16,190 nt of DNA from an uncultured Collinsella sp. (lineage in GTDB: Bacteria; Actinomycetota; Coriobacteriia; Coriobacteriales; Coriobacteriaceae): contig CABUVF010000030.1 of assembly GCA_902494945.1 (NCBI GenBank), forward strand, positions 1-16,190. Reading direction: 5' to 3'. This document shows positions 1 through 6,640 of this stretch, in pieces (the stretch's first letter is position 1; each line of letters begins with the position of its first letter). A program made the translations under genes and the position numbers. Under the pieces are notes generated by a model. The model was not told where the DNA came from. It saw nothing but the letters and a program-made list of their open reading frames with translations, and made no database searches.

Positions 1-22
1 CGAGCCCCCCCCGCCCCCCTGT

Positions 23-66
23 CCCAACCCCCCTCATTGGGCCCTGCACCCTTTGGGGGGGTTTGG
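23..66. repeat. Imperfect G/C-tract hairpin repeat
   Basis: A C-rich arm at about 23-33 faces a G-rich arm at 55-66, which together can form an imperfect stem. The sequence just before and into the left arm reads CCCTGTCCC, the same CTGTCCC core found in the loops of the other hairpins of this leader. It is probably another member of the same intergenic repeat family. No gene is visible in 1-201. Confidence 0.4.
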
Positions 67-97
67 TACCGGGGCGGCGCTCTGACCCAGCGAAAGA

Positions 98-152
98 TCT
101 CGATCTGTAACATCTGGGGCTCCGGAAGCCGGCTTAGTGTTACAGATCGAGA
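98..152. repeat. 15-bp perfect inverted repeat with nested hairpin
   Basis: TCTCGATCTGTAACA at 98-112 is exactly repeated in inverse at 138-152, with 25 nt between the arms. The spacer contains a smaller GGCT/AGCC stem. There is no T-run after either arm, so it is not an ordinary intrinsic terminator. It may be a structured intergenic repeat or a binding site; the function is unknown. Confidence 0.7.
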
Positions 153-177
153 CAATTGAAGGCCCAGGCATCTCAAA

Positions 178-210
178 CCGCCACAAAGGTGCCTGTCCCC
201 TTTGTGGCGG
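178..210. repeat. REP-like hairpin with CCTGTCC loop
   Basis: CCGCCACAAAGG (178-189) and CCTTTGTGGCGG (199-210) form a perfect 12-bp stem around a 9-nt loop containing CCTGTCC. On the other strand this reads AAAGGGGACAGGCACCTTT. That resembles GGGGACAG-type palindromic repeats which in many bacteria are linked to REP-associated (Y1/IS200-like) transposases. No transposase gene is in the window. Confidence 0.65.
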
Positions 211-226
211 TCCGGGGCAGTAGCAG

Positions 227-279
227 CGTTTCCCCAGATAAAACCTGCCAAAATAAACCTGTCCCTTTTTGGTAGGTTT
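227..279 (+). repeat. Dispersed repeat, copy A, with 13-bp hairpin
   Basis: Positions 227-270 match 42 of 44 bases with the minus strand of 14858-14901, so this is a dispersed repeat present twice in the window in opposite orientation. Copy A also folds: 241-253 pairs with 267-279 (13 pairs including one G-U), leaving a loop that holds CCTGTCCC. It sits directly upstream of the regulator promoter. An upstream in-frame ATG at 202 runs through this repeat, one reason to reject that longer start for the regulator. Confidence 0.8.
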
Positions 280-283
280 GGGA

Positions 284-317
284 TGCTACAATCTGGCTTG
301 TACTTGAAACGCATCAA
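284..317 (+). promoter_or_regulatory. Extended -10 promoter and operator of the LacI-family gene
   Basis: TGCTACAAT at 284-292 is an extended -10 element (TG-N-TACAAT); no good -35 is seen. Downstream, TTGAAACGCATCAA at 304-317 is an imperfect version of the TGAAACGTTTCA palindrome at the PTS promoter. It lies between the expected transcription start and the ribosome site, the position expected for autorepression. Confidence 0.55.
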
Positions 318-327
318 AGGGGCCGCT

Positions 328-1461
328 ATGGCAAAGATAAAAATCAGCGATGTCGCGCGCGAGGCAGGGGTCTCGCTGGGCACGGTGTCCAACGCGCTCA
401 ACCACCCCGAAAAGCTGCGCCCCGAGACCCTCAAGCTCATCAACGAGACCATCAATCGCTTGGGCTACCTGCCCAACCAAAGCGCCCGTCAGCTCGCGGG
501 CGGCACCACCAAGTCCTTTGGCCTGGTCCTCCCCCGTCTCGACCACGGCTTCTCACTCCAGATTGCCAGCGGCGCCCATAACGAGGCACGCAAGCACGGC
601 TATGACTTGCTCATCGCCAACGCCGACAACGACGACATTCTCGAAGACCATTACCTGCGCTATTTTATGGGCACGCAGATGTCCGGCGTCATGGTTCAGC
701 CCATGGCGTCCCCCGACTGGCACCCCGCCATGGCCAAGATGCCCGTGCCGATCGTCCATCTGGACATCCACTGTTCCGAGCCCGGTTATTACGTGGCCGC
801 CGACAACGAGGCACAGGGGCGCATTATCGCCGAGCTCGCCATCGCCCGCGGCGCGCACCATATCACCGTTGTGGGCAGAGCGGCATTTATGCAGCTCACC
901 CTGCGTGTGCTTGGCATTCACAAGGCCCTTGCTCTGCACCCCGATATCAAGATCGAAGTCATCGACGCCGGCGAATGGAATACCGCTGCCGACGGCTACG
1001 GCATCGGTGCCCAAATCGCCGAGCGCCCCGCGGACGAGCGCCCCGATTTTGTCATCGGCCTGACCGACGTACTGGCGTCGGGCGTTATCTCGGCGTTAAT
1101 CGACAAGGGCATCTCCGTCCCCGAGCAGGTCCGCGTGGCAGGCTGCGACGGAAATCCGCTCGCCTGGAGCGGGTCGGTCCCGCTGACCACAGTAGCGCCT
1201 CCGGGCTACGAGATTGGCCGCAAGGGCGTTCAGTTGCTGATGGAGCAGATCGAGAACAAACCCGCCGCCAAGACCAAACACGTCCGTATCGGCTCTGCCG
1301 CGCGCCCCGTCACCGCGGTCACGGCCATCGAGGATATCAACCGCCAAGAAATCGTACGCCCCTTCTTGCTCGAGCGCGTGAGCACCCGCAGCATCTCCCC
1401 CGACGCGGCCGCAGCCCCCGCGGCCCCCGCCACCGACATCAACCTGGGAGCCTACCTGTAG
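328..1461 (+). CDS. LacI/GalR-family transcriptional regulator
   Basis: A 377-residue sugar-responsive DNA-binding protein. The N-terminal helix-turn-helix is at residues 5-25 (ISDVAREAGVSLGTVSNAL), followed by the hinge region near 48-60 (LPNQSARQLAGG) and a periplasmic-binding-protein-like effector domain (about 63-335). A short Ala/Pro-rich tail (about 356-370) ends the protein. The start at 328 is preferred over the in-frame ATG at 202 because the protein then begins just before the HTH, as usual for the family, and AAAGGGG lies about 6 nt upstream. The upstream extension would run through a dispersed repeat. Operator-like palindromes at its own promoter and at the PTS and rhaB promoters suggest it is the local repressor of rhamnoside/rhamnose genes. 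The inducer is unknown; rhamnose or a metabolite of it is inferred from the neighbours only. Confidence 0.93.
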   Translation: MAKIKISDVAREAGVSLGTVSNALNHPEKLRPETLKLINETINRLGYLPNQSARQLAGGTTKSFGLVLPRLDHGFSLQIASGAHNEARKHGYDLLIANADNDDILEDHYLRYFMGTQMSGVMVQPMASPDWHPAMAKMPVPIVHLDIHCSEPGYYVAADNEAQGRIIAELAIARGAHHITVVGRAAFMQLTLRVLGIHKALALHPDIKIEVIDAGEWNTAADGYGIGAQIAERPADERPDFVIGLTDVLASGVISALIDKGISVPEQVRVAGCDGNPLAWSGSVPLTTVAPPGYEIGRKGVQLLMEQIENKPAAKTKHVRIGSAARPVTAVTAIEDINRQEIVRPFLLERVSTRSISPDAAAAPAAPATDINLGAYL

Positions 1462-1507
1462 CAAAAACCACCACAAGAGGGACAGTCCCTCTTGTGGTGG
1501 TTTTTGC
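1461..1507. terminator. Perfect 22-bp bidirectional terminator hairpin
   Basis: Positions 1461-1482 and 1486-1507 are perfectly complementary around a CAG loop. The structure fills exactly the gap between the stop codons of the convergent regulator and antiterminator genes, sharing one base with each. The arms end in five-base A/T tracts (GCAAAAACC and GGTTTTTGC), giving a U-tract on either strand. It probably ends transcription of both units. The apex GGGACAGTCCC links it to the GGGACAG repeat family. Confidence 0.85.
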
Positions 1508-2331
1508 TATTCGATGCTCGAGCGCAGGCGCTGGATGTGCATCAGCAGGTAGAGCGTCTCGTTCTCGCTGCATTCCCAGCCGTGCTCGGAAATAAAGTAG
1601 GCGAGGATATCTGCCGTACAGGCATACGACTCCGGATACGTCTCCTTCATAACGGGAAGCATCGTTCCAAAGCCGGCATCCGCGTCCTCCCCCAGCTTGA
1701 TACGGTCGAGCAAAAATCTCACATGCATCGCAAAGCGTGCATAGGTAAAAGACGAGGTATCGAGAGCTCCGATGTGCCGCACCACGATCTCTGTCAGGTC
1801 CTCAAGCACGCGCGTCGCCTCGATCGTAGCCTCCATGTTGCTCTGCTCGGACTCGCCGTCGATCAGGTGCAGAGCAATGTTGGTGACCTCGGCCTCGGGA
1901 AGTTCAACCCCCAGGCGGCTCTTTGCGAGCGTGAGCGCACGGCGGGCGACGGCGACCTCGCGCGGATACAGACGCATCACGTCAAACGAAAGCGGCGTCT
2001 CGATCACCACGCCCTGGCTCACGCGCTGGCAGGCAAAATTGATATGGTCGGCGAGCGTCACGGGCGCGTTGGGGTTGAACTCCGTGTCGAGCTTGGCGCT
2101 CGCGTAATCGACGATATCGGCCGCAAGCAGCAGCACATCGGACGGAATATCCTTGAGCGCGGCAACCGACGCCCCGCCCACGCCGTAGAACGTGCGCTCG
2201 ACGATCGAAAGGTCCTTAAGCTCATAAGGGGGCCTGCGGTAGGCGATGCCCTTGCCAAAGACAACAAGGTCCTGCCCGTCGTCATCGCGGGCGAGCGCGC
2301 AGTTGTTGTTGATCTTCTTGAGGATCCACAT
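1507..2331 (-). CDS. BglG/LicT-family transcription antiterminator
   Basis: A 274-residue RNA-binding antiterminator controlled by the PTS. An N-terminal co-antiterminator RNA-binding domain (residues 1-55; KKINNNCALARDDDGQDLVV, FGKGIAY) is followed by two PTS regulation domains. The four histidines that are phosphorylated in this family are all present: H96 (ADHINFA) and H155 (IALHLI) in PRD1, H203 (AMHVRF) and H265 (LLMHIQRL) in PRD2. They match B. subtilis LicT numbering with a constant offset of about four. A GGAAGGA ribosome site precedes the ATG. It is the last gene of the PTS operon, starting 45 nt after the flavoenzyme stop, so its own expression should depend on the RAT/terminator at 8395-8463 that it is expected to bind. 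Function is confident; the sensed sugar is inferred to be the substrate of the PTS EIIBC. Confidence 0.95.
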   Translation of the reverse strand: MWILKKINNNCALARDDDGQDLVVFGKGIAYRRPPYELKDLSIVERTFYGVGGASVAALKDIPSDVLLLAADIVDYASAKLDTEFNPNAPVTLADHINFACQRVSQGVVIETPLSFDVMRLYPREVAVARRALTLAKSRLGVELPEAEVTNIALHLIDGESEQSNMEATIEATRVLEDLTEIVVRHIGALDTSSFTYARFAMHVRFLLDRIKLGEDADAGFGTMLPVMKETYPESYACTADILAYFISEHGWECSENETLYLLMHIQRLRSSIE

Positions 2332-2364
2332 CGCTCATCCTTCCCTTCTGACCCACTGTACAAC

Positions 2365-2380
2365 CTAGCACATGTGCTAG
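2365..2380. repeat. 16-bp perfect palindrome at the flavoenzyme stop codon
   Basis: CTAGCACATGTGCTAG at 2365-2380 is fully self-complementary and includes the TAG stop codon of the upstream flavoenzyme. It could be a protein-binding site or a small hairpin in the operon message before the antiterminator gene. No T-run follows. Confidence 0.4.
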
Positions 2381-4278
2381 ATGGATGCCGCCGCAGAGTA
2401 GCCTTCAAACACGGCATCCTTGATGACGCGCGCCCGGCGGCAGTCACCCACCAGATACGTTTGGGGCACCACGCCCGCAAGGCCCTCGGCAAGCGCGGTG
2501 CGCGGGCGCACGCCCGCAGCGATTACCACGCTGTCGCAGGCGAGCACGCGCTCGGCCCCATCGGGCCCGCTCACGCACACGCCCTCTTCGCCGATCGAGG
2601 TGCAAGAAGTGTTGAGCAGCACCTCGATGGCCTTGCCCTGCCTGTCAAACATCTGGCGGAGCGCGATCCTAAAGAGTGAGTTGCCCTGCGCCGCAAGCGC
2701 AGACCCCATCTCGACCACCTTGACCTCGTGCCCTTGCTCGGCAAGCTCGAGCGCCAGCTCGGCACCGATCGTGCCGCCGCCGACGACCACCACGCGCGAG
2801 CCGAGGTCCTCCACATGCCCGATAGCCTGGGCAAACCCCATAACGACGGGCGCATCGACACCCGGAACGGGAGGCACAAACGGCTCGGCGCCCACGGCGA
2901 CGATGAGCGCATCGGGCGCCATCTCCTCCACAAAGGCACGGTCCACCTCGCACCCAAAGCGCACGTCAAGCACGCCCGCGCGCTCGAGCCCGGCAATCTT
3001 GTGCTCGAGATAGTGCAGGTAGCGAGCGATATCCTCCTTGTGGGATTCCTGGGCGATAAGCCTCACATTGCCGCCCACGCGATCGGCGCGCTCCGCGAGC
3101 ACCACCTTGTGACCGCGCGCGCAGGCTGTGATCGCCGCCATGCAGCCGGCAGGGCCGGCACCCACCACGAGCACGCGCTTCGAAACCTCCGCGGGCTCCA
3201 CCGTGCGCGGAACAAAATCCTCGTTGGCAAAGCGCGGGTTCACGCTGCAGCCCACGTTCCAGCGGTCCGTCGAAATGTGGTAGCACTGCAGACAGCGCAG
3301 GCACGGCACGATATCCTCGGCACGGTCGTCACGTGCCTTGGCGGGCCACAGGGGGTCGGCGGCCAGGGCGCGCGCGAGTGCCACCATGTCGCAGGCGCCC
3401 TCGGCGATGACGCGCTCCGCCTCCTCGGGCGTCTCGACGGAGCCCACGAGCGTCACGGGAACATCGACTGCCGCCTTAACGGCACGGGCGAGCTCCAGGT
3501 TGAGCAGATGCGGGTCGAGGTTAGTTGCCGAAGTGTGCACGTTGGCCTCGTGCTCGATATCGAGCCCGCAGGAGACCTGAATGCTTGTCACGTAGCGCTG
3601 GGCCTCGCGGCAAAACGCGATGACGTCGTCAAGCTCTATGCCGCCCGGCATCCACTCGTCAGCCGAGATGCGCATCTCCATGGCAAAGCGCGGCCCCACG
3701 GCCTCGCGGCAGGCGCTCAGCACCTGCAAGGGAAAGCGCATGCGATTTTCGATGGAGCCGCCGTACCCATCCGTGCGGTGGTTGAACAGCGGGCTTAAAA
3801 ACTGCCCCATGAGCCAGCCGTGCCCAAAGTGCAAAAACACCATGTCAAAGCCCGCGCGGCGCGCATCAACGCACGCCTGCACCCAACATGCGGCCGTATG
3901 CTCCATCATGGCGGACGTCATGGCGCGCACCTCGATGCCATCGGCGCGCACAAAGCCGTCCGGTCCCATGGCGTAGTCCACGGTGCGCGCATACTGACCC
4001 GCATGCGCAAGCTCGATGCTTGCCGCCGCACCACCCGCGCGCGCCATGCGGGCGCGGGCCACCGTGGACTCGCGCTCGTACTTGGAGAATGCATACGGCT
4101 CATCGGCGCTCATCCACGACGAGCGCCCGGGCTCCACAATGGTGTGCCCGCAGATCACGACACCGGCGCCACCGCGGCAGCGATCATCGTAATGCTCGCT
4201 CATGGGGTTTGCGACGATGCGGTTCTGCACAAGCGTGTCGCCCAGCCTGATGGGAGAAAACAGATGCGGATAGCTCAT
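2377..4278 (-). CDS. Old-yellow-enzyme/2,4-dienoyl-CoA-reductase-type NADH:flavin oxidoreductase
   Basis: A 633-residue three-part flavoprotein. Residues 1-320 are an FMN-binding TIM barrel of the old yellow enzyme family (LFSPIRLGDTLVQNR near the start; FLSPLFNHRTDGYGGSIENR at 160-179). C326, C329, C332 and C344 form a 4Fe-4S binding cluster before an FAD/NAD(P) module with two Rossmann motifs (VVGAGPAGCMAA at 371-382; VVVGGGTIGAELA at 497-509). This layout is that of 2,4-dienoyl-CoA reductase, trimethylamine dehydrogenase and gut ene-reductases such as the BaiCD/BaiH group. The two substrate-binding histidines of the barrel are present (H150, H153), but the position of the usual catalytic tyrosine in HGY is tryptophan (W155). 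The start abuts the rhamnosidase stop with no gap and is served by an AAAGGGGG site inside that gene. It probably reduces an activated C=C bond; the substrate is not known, and an aglycone released by the adjacent rhamnosidase is a hypothesis. Confidence 0.9.
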   Translation of the reverse strand: MSYPHLFSPIRLGDTLVQNRIVANPMSEHYDDRCRGGAGVVICGHTIVEPGRSSWMSADEPYAFSKYERESTVARARMARAGGAAASIELAHAGQYARTVDYAMGPDGFVRADGIEVRAMTSAMMEHTAACWVQACVDARRAGFDMVFLHFGHGWLMGQFLSPLFNHRTDGYGGSIENRMRFPLQVLSACREAVGPRFAMEMRISADEWMPGGIELDDVIAFCREAQRYVTSIQVSCGLDIEHEANVHTSATNLDPHLLNLELARAVKAAVDVPVTLVGSVETPEEAERVIAEGACDMVALARALAADPLWPAKARDDRAEDIVPCLRCLQCYHISTDRWNVGCSVNPRFANEDFVPRTVEPAEVSKRVLVVGAGPAGCMAAITACARGHKVVLAERADRVGGNVRLIAQESHKEDIARYLHYLEHKIAGLERAGVLDVRFGCEVDRAFVEEMAPDALIVAVGAEPFVPPVPGVDAPVVMGFAQAIGHVEDLGSRVVVVGGGTIGAELALELAEQGHEVKVVEMGSALAAQGNSLFRIALRQMFDRQGKAIEVLLNTSCTSIGEEGVCVSGPDGAERVLACDSVVIAAGVRPRTALAEGLAGVVPQTYLVGDCRRARVIKDAVFEGYSAAASI

Positions 4279-6558
4279 CTAGCAGCCCCCTTTCTCTTCA
4301 GAAACGACCATGACGGTACGCATGCCCTCTGTCTTTGACGAGAGGACCTCCGAGCCCCAGGGGGACTCGATGGCCGTCTCGACGCCCTCGGGCACCTCGA
4401 CGGCAACCGTGACCGCGCCGTCCGCGCGCTTCCACTCCACGCGCACCGCGCCCTTGCAGGTCTTCCACGTACAGGCAAAACTGTCCGTAGCGTGCGAAAG
4501 GTAGGGCTTGACCGTGAGCTTGTCGCAGCCCTGCGCGTCACGCGCAACAAAAAGGCCACCCAGGCCCTCGTAGAACCACTGGTCGTAGCTCGAGAACATG
4601 GCATGGTCGCACGAGGCCAAAGGATCGTCGAACATCTCGATAAGCGCCCCGTTGCCGTCGGCGAGCATACCGAGCAGGCTCGGGTTCTCTTCGCGCAGCA
4701 GCCAGCGTTCAAGAAGCTCGCTGTAGCCATACTCCGCAAGCAGCCTAAAGGCAAACGAGGTACCGAAGATGCCCGTGGTGAGCACGCAGCCTTCGGCCTT
4801 GATTGCACGCACCAGTGCGCCCACCAGCTCCGACCGGTCGCCCAGGCCGAGCTCCGCGGCAAACGCCCAAGACGTCTGGGTCCCATCGCCAAACGATCCG
4901 TTCTCGTGCTTAAAGCGATCGATGATCCGAGGCCGCAGCTCTGCGGCGGCCGCAGCAAAGCGCTCGACATCGCAGCCTAAGCGCTCCCCCGCCTCGAACA
5001 CAAGGCCGAGCGCCCAAAGGATCGCACACCAGCCCACAAACTCCTTGTCGGGACTGCCGCTCGAGAAGCCCTGCGCAATCAGGCTGCCGTGGTCGCCCAG
5101 GCAGTGCGGGGCGAGCTCCGCCGCATCAAAGCCCAGCAGGTAGTCGCCAAAGCACTCGATGCCCGCCCACTCCCGCTCGAGCAGGTCGCGGCGCCCGCAG
5201 ATACGATCTGCAACAAGCGCCAGATACGGATAGGCGATCTGCCACATAAGCGGCCCCTCGCCATAGGCGGGACCGTTGGAGCCGATACCCATGAACGGCG
5301 CCGTCTCAGGGAGGCCGCCGCGCCCCGTCTGGTCGCGCGCAAAATCCGCAAGCGTCTTGTCGATGAGGCCCGCGACGTTAAACGAGAACGTCTGGGACGC
5401 GGCGAGGGCCACCATATCGCCGCCGTAGCCAAAGCGCTCGCGCGCGCAGTCCTCAAACAGGCCGTGGTTGTTGTTGAGCTTGGTGCGGATCGCAGCCTCG
5501 TGCAGCCGCTCAAAGCGCTCGCAGCCCAGCTCAAGCTTACCTACCTGCGCAAGGTCCGTATGCACGTAGGTCGCCACCGCCTCGATGATGTCGGCAGCAG
5601 ACGCGCCCGTCACGCTCACGTAGCGGAACGAATGCCAGCAGAAGCGGTTCTCAAACTCGTTGACGCCCTCGTGGCAGAGCACCGAGTCGTGCTGCTCGGC
5701 CGGCTCGGGAGCGCCGGGGCCGCCGGGACACACGCCGCGCGGAGTCTCCATGCCGGCATAGCCCGCAACAGCCGTCCCTGTATAAGGACCGCCGTCGCGC
5801 CAGGTCTCGGAATAGAGAAGCTCGATGCGCGCACCTGTGTGAGCCGCCACGCGCATACGTAAAAATCCGGCGACGACCTCGCCAAAGTCGATGACCGTGA
5901 CGCCCCCGTGCTCAAAAATCCGCGCGGGGCTTACGCTGCCCGCCCGCACGCACGGCACCACGGGTGAAAGCTCAACAGATCGATCGCCGTCGTAGACCGT
6001 GACGGGGCACGGCGCAGCCTTTTGCGCGTGCTCTCGCAGGTCAAAGACCTCTCCCAGATATACGTTATTGAACAGGAGGTCGCCCTCGCGCACACTCCAC
6101 GAGGAATCGGTGGTAACGAGCACCTTGCCCTCGCCGTCGACGAGCCGTGCGGCCACGCGGGGCGTGCCGACCTCGGCCAGGCGCTCGCGCAGGTTGTACT
6201 TGCCAAACAGGCGTAAGGGCGAGGGGTTAAAAAAGCCGTTGCCGAGCTCGATCTGGATCTCGTTTGCACCCTCATGCAAAAGGCCCGCCACGTCGACCTT
6301 GTGCGCATAGACCTTTTTGGTGAAGTTGGTCCACCATCCGAGGAGCTCGGAGCCATCCGCGCGCTTACCGTTGATGCGCACGCGCGCATAGCCCAGCACC
6401 GCCAGCTCGAGCTCGGCCCGTGCGGGCACGCTTTCAAGCTCAAACGCCCCCATGACCACATGGTTTCGATATGTTTCGCCAAAAAAAGCCGACTCGGGCT
6501 CGTAGCAAAACGGCACACCTGCGATCCAGCGCGCCCCGTCCAATAACGTATGCTCCAT
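4279..6558 (-). CDS. GH78 family alpha-L-rhamnosidase, cytoplasmic
   Basis: A glycoside hydrolase of about 759 residues that should remove terminal alpha-L-rhamnose. Numbering here counts the first of two tandem ATGs (6561) as residue 1. The N-terminal beta domain has NNVYLGEVFDLR (165-176), matching the YxGExYDxR region of GH78. IDFGEVVAGFLRM (224-236) matches the next beta domain. The catalytic (alpha/alpha)6 barrel has DCARERFGYGGD (371-382), equivalent to DCPQRxERLGWTGD, giving acidic residues D371, E375 and D382. TTGIFGTSFAFRLLAEYGY (595-613) and GALIEMFDD (638-646) follow; E642 is a candidate base. The usual NHY motif reads YDQW near 659. There is no signal peptide, so it acts inside the cell. 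AGAGG lies 2 nt before the first ATG and 5 nt before the second, so 6558 is preferred. It follows the PTS gene by about 80 nt and abuts the flavoenzyme. Confidence 0.9.
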   Translation of the reverse strand: MEHTLLDGARWIAGVPFCYEPESAFFGETYRNHVVMGAFELESVPARAELELAVLGYARVRINGKRADGSELLGWWTNFTKKVYAHKVDVAGLLHEGANEIQIELGNGFFNPSPLRLFGKYNLRERLAEVGTPRVAARLVDGEGKVLVTTDSSWSVREGDLLFNNVYLGEVFDLREHAQKAAPCPVTVYDGDRSVELSPVVPCVRAGSVSPARIFEHGGVTVIDFGEVVAGFLRMRVAAHTGARIELLYSETWRDGGPYTGTAVAGYAGMETPRGVCPGGPGAPEPAEQHDSVLCHEGVNEFENRFCWHSFRYVSVTGASAADIIEAVATYVHTDLAQVGKLELGCERFERLHEAAIRTKLNNNHGLFEDCARERFGYGGDMVALAASQTFSFNVAGLIDKTLADFARDQTGRGGLPETAPFMGIGSNGPAYGEGPLMWQIAYPYLALVADRICGRRDLLEREWAGIECFGDYLLGFDAAELAPHCLGDHGSLIAQGFSSGSPDKEFVGWCAILWALGLVFEAGERLGCDVERFAAAAAELRPRIIDRFKHENGSFGDGTQTSWAFAAELGLGDRSELVGALVRAIKAEGCVLTTGIFGTSFAFRLLAEYGYSELLERWLLREENPSLLGMLADGNGALIEMFDDPLASCDHAMFSSYDQWFYEGLGGLFVARDAQGCDKLTVKPYLSHATDSFACTWKTCKGAVRVEWKRADGAVTVAVEVPEGVETAIESPWGSEVLSSKTEGMRTVMVVSEEKGGC

Positions 6559-6580
6559 CATGACCTCTCAAGCGATTAAC

Positions 6581-6614
6581 AGAATGGCGGTCCGCCACGC
6601 AGGACCGCCATTCT
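6581..6614. repeat. 13-bp perfect stem-loop between PTS and rhamnosidase genes
   Basis: AGAATGGCGGTCC (6581-6593) and GGACCGCCATTCT (6602-6614) form a perfect stem with an 8-nt loop. It lies between the PTS stop and the rhamnosidase ribosome site. No T-run follows on the minus strand, so a partial attenuator, mRNA 3'-end stabiliser or processing site is more likely than a strong terminator. Confidence 0.65.
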
Positions 6615-6640
6615 GGCTGGGGACGTTTGGCCTCGGCCGA

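Noticed and set aside
202..327. Upstream extension of the LacI-family regulator
   Set aside because: It would translate a dispersed repeat and start upstream of the -10 element; the HTH begins right after the start at 328.
1..327. CRISPR array, because of repeated hairpins
   Set aside because: The hairpins differ in stem sequence, are unevenly spaced and have no uniform repeat-spacer unit or cas gene.
1492..2679. 395-codon open reading frame on the plus strand
   Set aside because: It spans antisense to the antiterminator and the end of the flavoenzyme gene, and begins inside the terminator hairpin.
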